This document shows positions 58,166 through 64,000 of a stretch of DNA of 64,000 nt, in pieces. The stretch spans positions 1,116,001 to 1,180,000 of the forward strand of contig OZ345385.1 in the NCBI GenBank assembly GCA_977006965.1. The letters are read 5' to 3'. Numbering within the stretch: the stretch's first letter is position 1; each line of letters opens with the position of its first letter. Position numbers and translations under genes: made by a program. This DNA comes from Phymatolithon calcareum (taxonomy: Eukaryota; Rhodophyta; Florideophyceae; Hapalidiales). The notes beneath the pieces were generated by a model that ran no database searches, had not been told where the DNA came from, and saw only the letters and a list, made by a program, of their open reading frames with translations.

Positions 58166-59565
58166 GATAATTTACTTGTGTGGAATTTATGGCGTGTAGT
58201 ACAGGTCATGTCAGGGGCCGCCATGGGAATGGCCGGATATGCGTGGTCCAACAATGACAGCTCTGATGTGTTGGTTTGAATGAAGAAGTTTACTAGGTCG
58301 TTGGTCGATATCGATAGTCCATCGTAGATGCCCGATGATAAATGGCAAGAGCTGTGCTCCGGCCTCCCCATGGGAGAAGACTATCACCTTCTGGTAGTTT
58401 GGTAGTACATGGATTCCGCCCTGAGTGGTGTGCCGCAATGCTCAAGGAAGCTGGAAGAGAGAACAGAAGGAGATGAAAGAAGATAACGATATGAACAGCT
58501 ACCATGAGCATCCTAAATGGTTTCCAACCCGGGTCATCCCTTTGAAGGACGGCGGCTGAAGATTGGCTGCGTAGAGATTTAGATGTTAAGCTCCCCGAAG
58601 CTCTGAACTTTGTGCGGCTTTGAGCTGTTGTGACATCAAGTACCACTCGTATCTGCTATATTCTACTGTAGCCGTAAGGATGAGGAGTCGTTCAACAACT
58701 CCGAAACCTGCATAAAAGAAAGAAGAAAGAAAGATCCTTGTTGGTCGATGATCGATGCCTTCACCTTCTGAGGTTGCTCGAAGAGCCTAAGTACTAAACA
58801 GAGACAACATACTACATTGAAGATAACCTTCCGTGGGTAAGTAAGTGGGCATCCACTCGGGGAGGTCAGATAGTTTACCAAGCTAACACGGCCCACAGTA
58901 AGTGACGGAGAATATATAGACTATTGGCCGGTAAATCCTGCGGCGTCACAACTCGAGGCTCGCTCACGCGCAGTCCGTGTGTGAGGAGCTCAAGGTAAGT
59001 AAGAGAATGAGAACGGTGGTGAGGCGGGAGCTTGCTTGTTTGAGGAAGCATTGTTCGCACATGAAATGCTCCTGAGACAGAGCTGAGATGATGTATGTGT
59101 TCGCGATAGCGACAAGCGGGAGAACGGGAAGTGTCTTCTCGTACATCTTGCACAACAAGCAACATATATGGCCTTGAGACTTCTGCGGACCAATGCTAAC
59201 GATATTTCAGAAAATGTTAGAGTCCCGCGATCTACATGGCACAGGCAGTGCGGATTACAATCCAAGGCCCAGGCTCGGAGGATTACCAGCGTTAGCAGTT
59301 CCATTTTCCGGGAAATCATCAAAGGTGATTTGTCATTTTCCAACAGATTATGACGCGCGCGAGCAGCCGAGGTGACACAACACAGTGTTGCGCCAAGCTG
59401 CTGGCTGCGTGCGGCGGACCCAAAGGCAATGGAAGGGGGTTAAAGCGCGTTTGCCATAATATTTATGTTGGGTAAACCGGCAAAGGTATATTCCGAACGA
59501 AAACGCCTGACATGGTGGAAGAGTGTGTGAAAAATATTAAACTGCTTATAAATGCGACATTCTAG
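58166..59565. other. Unassigned
   Basis: Several frames of 60-120 codons on both strands, none recognisable and none favoured by composition. Confidence 0.35.
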
Positions 59566-59569
59566 CTAC

Positions 59570-60880
59570 TCCGTTAAACCTAGTTTCCTCGCCTTTTCCA
59601 ATAGCTCCGCATACTTCTCTTCGGCCACTCTTGCACGGTGTTCAGCCTTCTGCCTCTCCCGCCGCTCATTAGTGGCGCGACGCTTTTCCTCCTCTCTCGA
59701 TCGTTCCGCATCCTCCTTTGCGCGCCGCTCATTACTGGCGCGACGCTTTTCCTCCTCTCTTGATCGTTCCGCATCCTCCTTTGCGCGCCGCTCATTACTG
59801 GCGCGACGCTTTTCCTCCTCTCTCAATCGTTCCGCATCCTCCTTTGCGCGCCGCTCATTACTGGCGCGACGCTTTTCCTCCTCTCTCAATCGTTCCGCAT
59901 CCTCCTTTGCGCGCCGCTCATTACTGGCGCGGCGCTCAGCCCTGGAGATTTTAACTTCAAATTCAAGGAACTTCGCCCTCGTTTCTTCCAGATTTGACTT
60001 TGGCGGGCTCAGAAAGTCGTTCGCAGAGAGATTGAGACCTTGGAAGAACACACAATTAATTTTCGAAGCTCCATAAAAGTAAACCGGGTCGGCATAGGTA
60101 TTGCTCGACAATACGAGTGTGCGAAATGCGACGCGTTTCTCTCGGCGATCTACGATGAGATAGTATGCCTGCGTTCGCGTACCAATTAACCTTACTTACA
60201 AGATCGTTTTTCCGGTTGCTGCTGGTAATTTCCAGGACCAGAAGCGGAGGGTCGCCACATGGGAAACAAACATTTTTCGAACTGGATGATGTTTTTTGCC
60301 GTTTTCGGGCAACAGCCACGTCTGCAATGCGGTAGTCTAGTTGCTTGCCATCACTCGCGCGAGAAATTTCAATCGTAGCCTCTGTGACAATACGCCAATT
60401 CTTGTTTTTCTCCCCGGCATGCAAAATAAGGCGTTGCCCAAGATAGGCTTGTATTATACGATGCTCCACATTGGCCATGGGGCGGTAAACCAATAGAAGA
60501 TCCGCGAACTCGTAGTGCCTCGCAATATCGTGCGGCAGCTGAAGGTATCCCTCGCCGGATAAGGGAGAAAGATGAAACTGACCGTGGTCAGCATAGAAGG
60601 CACGTAAAGTCGGCACGGAAAGTGGTTCAGCTACTTCCGCAGTTGAGCTTCTCTCAAAGGACCGGGCGCCTTCTTCCATTCTCGATACGTCTCTTTGTTG
60701 TCGCGGCTCTTGTACATCGTAAAAGGTTTCCACTCTATCCGGATCGATGTGTGGGACTCCTGACTCAATGTCGGGGGCATACAGTGATGCAGAAGTACTT
60801 GTCGCGGTGGAGTCCGGAACGTTCCATTCCACGCTACTTGGGCGTCGATTTCGTCCCTCGGAGCTCGAGTATGACAGCAT
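59570..60880 (-). pseudogene. Uma2-family (DUF820) PD-(D/E)XK endonuclease-like protein with one frameshift
   Basis: Uma2 proteins are abundant in cyanobacteria and other bacteria; their PD-(D/E)XK fold suggests a nuclease, but the role is unknown. From ATG 60880: a serine-rich leader, LPHDIARHYEFADLLLVYRP, WRIVTEATIEI, then DYRIADVAVARKR (PDVAV-type Asp), PPLLVLEITSSNRKNDLVSK (catalytic Glu and the DxxxK Lys) and VNWYANAGI. Here about five bases are missing; the family continues xEYLIVD, and the next frame gives YLIVDRREKRVAFRTLVLSS and YADPVYFYGASKIN. The C-terminus is a coiled coil of four 21-residue repeats (RASNERRAKEDAER...), ending YAELLEKARKLGLTE, the usual Uma2 tail. The frameshift follows the catalytic residues. 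It may be a recent pseudogene, a sequencing error, or two overlapping products. Confidence 0.83.
59661..59935 (-). repeat. 63-bp in-frame tandem repeat in the Uma2-like gene
   Basis: Four nearly identical units (CGCTCATTACTGGCGCGACG... on the plus strand) plus a partial fifth encode RASNERRAKEDAER(L/S)REEEKR. Confidence 0.92.
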
Positions 60881-61197
60881 TTCGATGAGAACATGTGCTT
60901 TGACGAGCCCTAATCGTAGGAAAACGAGAAGAGCTAGAATAAGCTGATCCGGATGCCCCAACTGATCTTGCGCCGCCGTCACAAGGAGATCGACGCTGGG
61001 AGCAGGCCCGGCACACAGATGTCACTGTGAATAATGCTTGCCTCTACTGTGCCAAGAGGAGGGTGGAACAAAAGACGAAATTAAATTTAGTTTCCTTCAA
61101 ACCAATCTAAGGTTTCGGCTGTAGTAGCTAATTATGATTGATTTTATGAGTCTCAGCTACGAAAATGACAAAAATCATCGACTGAGAAAGAGAAACT

Positions 61198-61229
61198 GGA
61201 TAATTGAGAACCCGGGTTTTCAATTATCC
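61198..61229. repeat. 32-bp palindrome with no spacer
   Basis: GGATAATTGAGAACCC (61198-61213) meets GGGTTTTCAATTATCC (61214-61229); one mismatched pair. Confidence 0.9.
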
Positions 61230-61264
61230 CGTATTAGGGTCCTAATTTCTATTTCCATTATAAC

Positions 61265-63495
61265 GATTTTGCAGCGGTAACGTCGGCTGGATTCAGTGTG
61301 AACTTGATATCATCCGTGCTCGGCTTGGTCCTCAGGTAATACAGTCGGTCTTGAGACCTGCATAGAGCTGAGCTTACCAATATTTGGCACGGTCATATGC
61401 ATATTCATGCTCTGGCTCTGGTCAATGAATGAGCGCCATGGTGAGCAGCAAGTTCGATAATACGCTTCTGCGAAATTTCCCAGACAGCGTTATATAGTGA
61501 ACAAATGTCTTCGGGAATCTCCTCGATATTCTGCACGGAGCCGTTGCCTGCGACAATCTTGTTCTTTGTTGCCGTTTTCAACAATCCAAGCGCCTGTAGG
61601 TCCTTCACGAGATGGCTAGTCCCAATGCAAAACTCACCGGCCAGAACAGGTCGGGTGCACAGATTCGACGTGTAAGGCTCGAAGCACTCGGTCCCGAGAA
61701 TCTCCGAGGTTGATGGCGTGGGCATCGGTGCAACCAACAAAGAGTTCCGCACACCATGATTCGCCTCTTTGGCGTTCAATTCGTCCCAATTCCAGCGACC
61801 AGACGACGGCTTCACGTCCAAGTCGAAATGCATCTGGCCCTTTGGAATAGGTGATCCCTCATAAAAGGAGTATGGCCCGTCGATCTCAGCAAGACCGTTA
61901 TTGGTCTCTACAGCAGCAAAGTAAAGAGTTTCGAATATATCCTTATTGAGAACACATGCGTCTTCGCTCTCGAACGGAGCAAGCATGAGAAGGAATGTGT
62001 TGCGAGATCCTGTACTCCAATTGTGATCAGGCGGTGGTGCATGTTGGAGTTTCTGGCCTCCTCAATAGGATAATAGTTTCGATCAATAATCTTGTTCAGA
62101 TTCTTCGTCACAATCCTGGCAACCCTTCTGAGCTCTTCAAAATTGAAATAAGGTTTCCCCTGTTGCGGCACGACGACGAACTTGTTAATAGCATTAGAAG
62201 CAAGGTTGCAAACGGAAACCTCATCTGGAGGGGGTGTACTAAACAATCTCAGTGCACAAGTTGGACGACCGAAATATGCGCAAGTTTTGCTGGCTAATCT
62301 TCCTTTTTCAAGAATCCCTGTAGAGCGTATATGGCGCACCGGTCTCGATCTGGGCCTCCAAAATGGCAAACCACAGCGTACGAGAGTCGATAACCTTCGG
62401 CGCACGATCATCCGCCTCATACTTGGTGTACAGCGCTTCCATGCAATCTGCCAGACCTAGTGCCTCATTAGGACAGAACAAAGTCCTGGTCTTATCCCCC
62501 TCGACGCGCTTCATAAGCAAATCGCAAATACATAGACCGTAGAACAAATCGTGAGCTCGCTGCTCTTTCTTTCCGGTGTTCTTGCGGAGATTCAGAACGT
62601 CGAAAATGTCTGCATTCCACGGTTCCGGGTAAACAGCAATGGCACCCTTGCACTTGCCACCGCCGTCATCAACATATCGAGCAGTGTCGTTGTAAACGCG
62701 GAGCATAGGTACAATACGGTTAGAAGTACCATTTGCTCCCCTGATGTAGGACCTTGTCGCTCGAATGTCATGAATCGTGAGGCCAATACCACTAGCAGAC
62801 TTGGAGATCACATCACAACGTTTGAGAGTGCCATAGATGCCCTCGATGGAATCATCAGTCATGGTTCACAAGAAGCAGGACTAAAATTAGGGTCTGCAAT
62901 TACCGGCGTTGAAAAGAGTCGGTGATGCATGGGTGAAGAGGTTGACGATATGGCATCGTACGTGGCAAGTGCAGCATCGAGATCGCCGTAGTGAATACCA
63001 AATGACGTTCCACAACCTTACCATTCTTGCGCAGAGGGTACGAGCGCTCCAGAGTCTTGAAGCCAAAATAGTCATAGGAGAATTCATGGTCATAGATCAC
63101 ATCAGCAGCGAGGGTGTTTCGGTTCTCCTTCACGAATTCGTACACCTCATTTGAAACCAGGGGGTCTGGTTTCTTCGTGTGCAGAGAGAGGTACTTATAA
63201 AGAATCTCAATCGTCTCTGAGAACGGCTTGTGCTGTTCTTGCGTAAGTTGTATACGGCGATTCTAGAAGGAAGTAGGGAATAGTCATGGCGCTTCCTGGC
63301 CACGTACGCGACAGTATCAGCAGCAAGATCATCTAGAGCGGATGTAAATACACTGTCGTATACGCTTGTTCAGACCTTCTGCGCCACCTCGGAAATGACG
63401 ACAACGGGGTCGAGTCGGCAGTGATTTTGTCGAACTTGACCAACCCTCGCGCTTGATACTTGGTGTCTTTCAGCAACCTGACTTCGTCAAAATCG
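61265..63495 (-). pseudogene. RNR1: Ribonucleotide reductase large subunit (class Ia R1), nearly full length, degenerate
   Basis: R1 reduces ribonucleoside diphosphates in the cytosol with the radical-carrying R2. The remnant begins in the ATP cone (GLVKFDKITA, about 63450), then [105 protein letters not shown] (active-site Asn, Cys and Glu retained), [62 protein letters not shown] and YYLRTKPSTDDIKFTLN. Three in-frame stops flank the other active-site Cys near 62885, the Cys of the SCNxK motif is a stop, and at least five frameshifts occur. The C-terminal swivelling Cys pair is absent. About 740 codons remain of the usual ~800, with no introns. Confidence 0.93.
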
Positions 63496-64000
63496 CTGGC
63501 TGCAGGGTGTGCCGAATTTGTATTGTGCGGGAAGGGAAAGATTATGCTCGATGGGGTCAGGCCGGTTCGTACACGCACTATTGCCAAATTTACACTTCAA
63601 AACACAGCTGTCGAAATTGGAGAGACATAATTGGGCAGTATTCCAACCAACTGGTCTATAATCTGAATTTTTGGCCGCAGCCCGCTTATCCTCCCATGCA
63701 GAAATATGCTGAAAATTTCGAAGTTATTGACAATAAGCCAAATTTTGATAGAAAAATAACTTCGAGTAATTAAAAATTAGTAAAAATAGCGCTGAGTTTA
63801 CGTTTCTAACAGTAATGTGACGCTGCCATTAGAATACCGGCGTCACTGTAGAGACCACTAGGCCCTAAGATGTGTGCCCCTGGACCAGGGACATGTGTGG
63901 ACCTATGATCTACTCTATATCAAGGATGTGTATCCCTACAGTCACAATGTCTTTCAGAAATATATACTTTTTATCATGGTGCTCTGCGTAATATCTTACA
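63496..64000. other. Nothing recognised
   Basis: AT-rich sequence with short frames only (63453-63773 on the plus strand is antisense to the R1 start and then unrecognisable). Confidence 0.4.

Noticed and set aside
60195-60206. GTAAGT in the Uma2-like gene as an intron donor explaining the frame change
   Set aside because: GTAAGT encodes the Val-Ser of DLVSK, which carries the catalytic Lys; splicing it out would remove a family-defining block. A 5-base loss after AGI explains the break better.
62860-62925. In-frame TAA/TAG/TGA in conserved proteins as a sign of a reassigned genetic code
   Set aside because: The stops replace different residues (Gln, Ser, Leu, Cys, Trp, Lys), frameshifts accompany them, and the intact BRCA1-like gene reads with the standard code.

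Overview
The window is nuclear DNA from an intron-poor eukaryote, most probably an alga. A red algal relative would fit: the clear genes are single-exon, the BRCA1-like protein carries an extended PHD as in plants, and plastid/bacterial-type enzymes are present. I cannot fix the species. Little of the window is intact. The one clearly functional, complete gene is a 668-codon (or 621-codon) RING/PHD/BRCT protein at 21.7-23.7 kb. The rest is mainly transposable elements and decayed copies of housekeeping genes.

Layout. 1-9.9 kb: remnants of an acyl-activating enzyme (1-545, +), a lipoxygenase C-terminus (3.2-3.7 kb, +), an LSD1/KDM1-type flavin amine oxidase (4.7-6.5 kb, +), eIF3c (7.5-9.1 kb, -) and AP-3 beta adaptin (9.2-9.9 kb, -). 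10-19 kb: a MULE-like fragment with ~100-bp inverted repeats, two copies of one LINE family, and a hAT-like C-terminus flanked by arrays of short palindromes. 19.6-23.7 kb: Prp16, TFIIE-beta and KRR1 remnants packed head to tail on the minus strand, then the BRCA1-like gene on the plus strand. 24-34.9 kb: poorly recognisable, with a degenerate helical protein, an SR/RGG-rich protein, a MITE and several fold-back palindromes. 34.9-39.7 kb: an RlmI-type rRNA methyltransferase pseudogene interrupted by a 1.76-kb TRIM-like LTR element, then a piggyBac-like element inserted at TTAA inside a 52-bp satellite. 40.05-50.17 kb: a complete Ty3/gypsy chromovirus with 579-bp LTRs, broken gag-pol frames and a large antisense ORF between integrase and the 3' LTR. 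50.2-59.5 kb: further LINE and unrecognised fragments. 59.6-60.9 kb: a Uma2-family (DUF820) endonuclease-like protein with one frameshift. 61.3-63.5 kb: a nearly full-length ribonucleotide reductase large-subunit pseudogene.

The decayed genes do not form a pathway. They cover translation, splicing, transcription, vesicle traffic, chromatin and nucleotide metabolism, and several are joined abruptly to unrelated fragments. This reads as a gene graveyard in a repeat-rich region. Two patterns run through the whole window: local patches in which one short palindrome, different at each locus, is repeated many times, and scattered near-perfect fold-back palindromes of 32-66 bp. All assignments come from reading translations against remembered family motifs; no database search was run.
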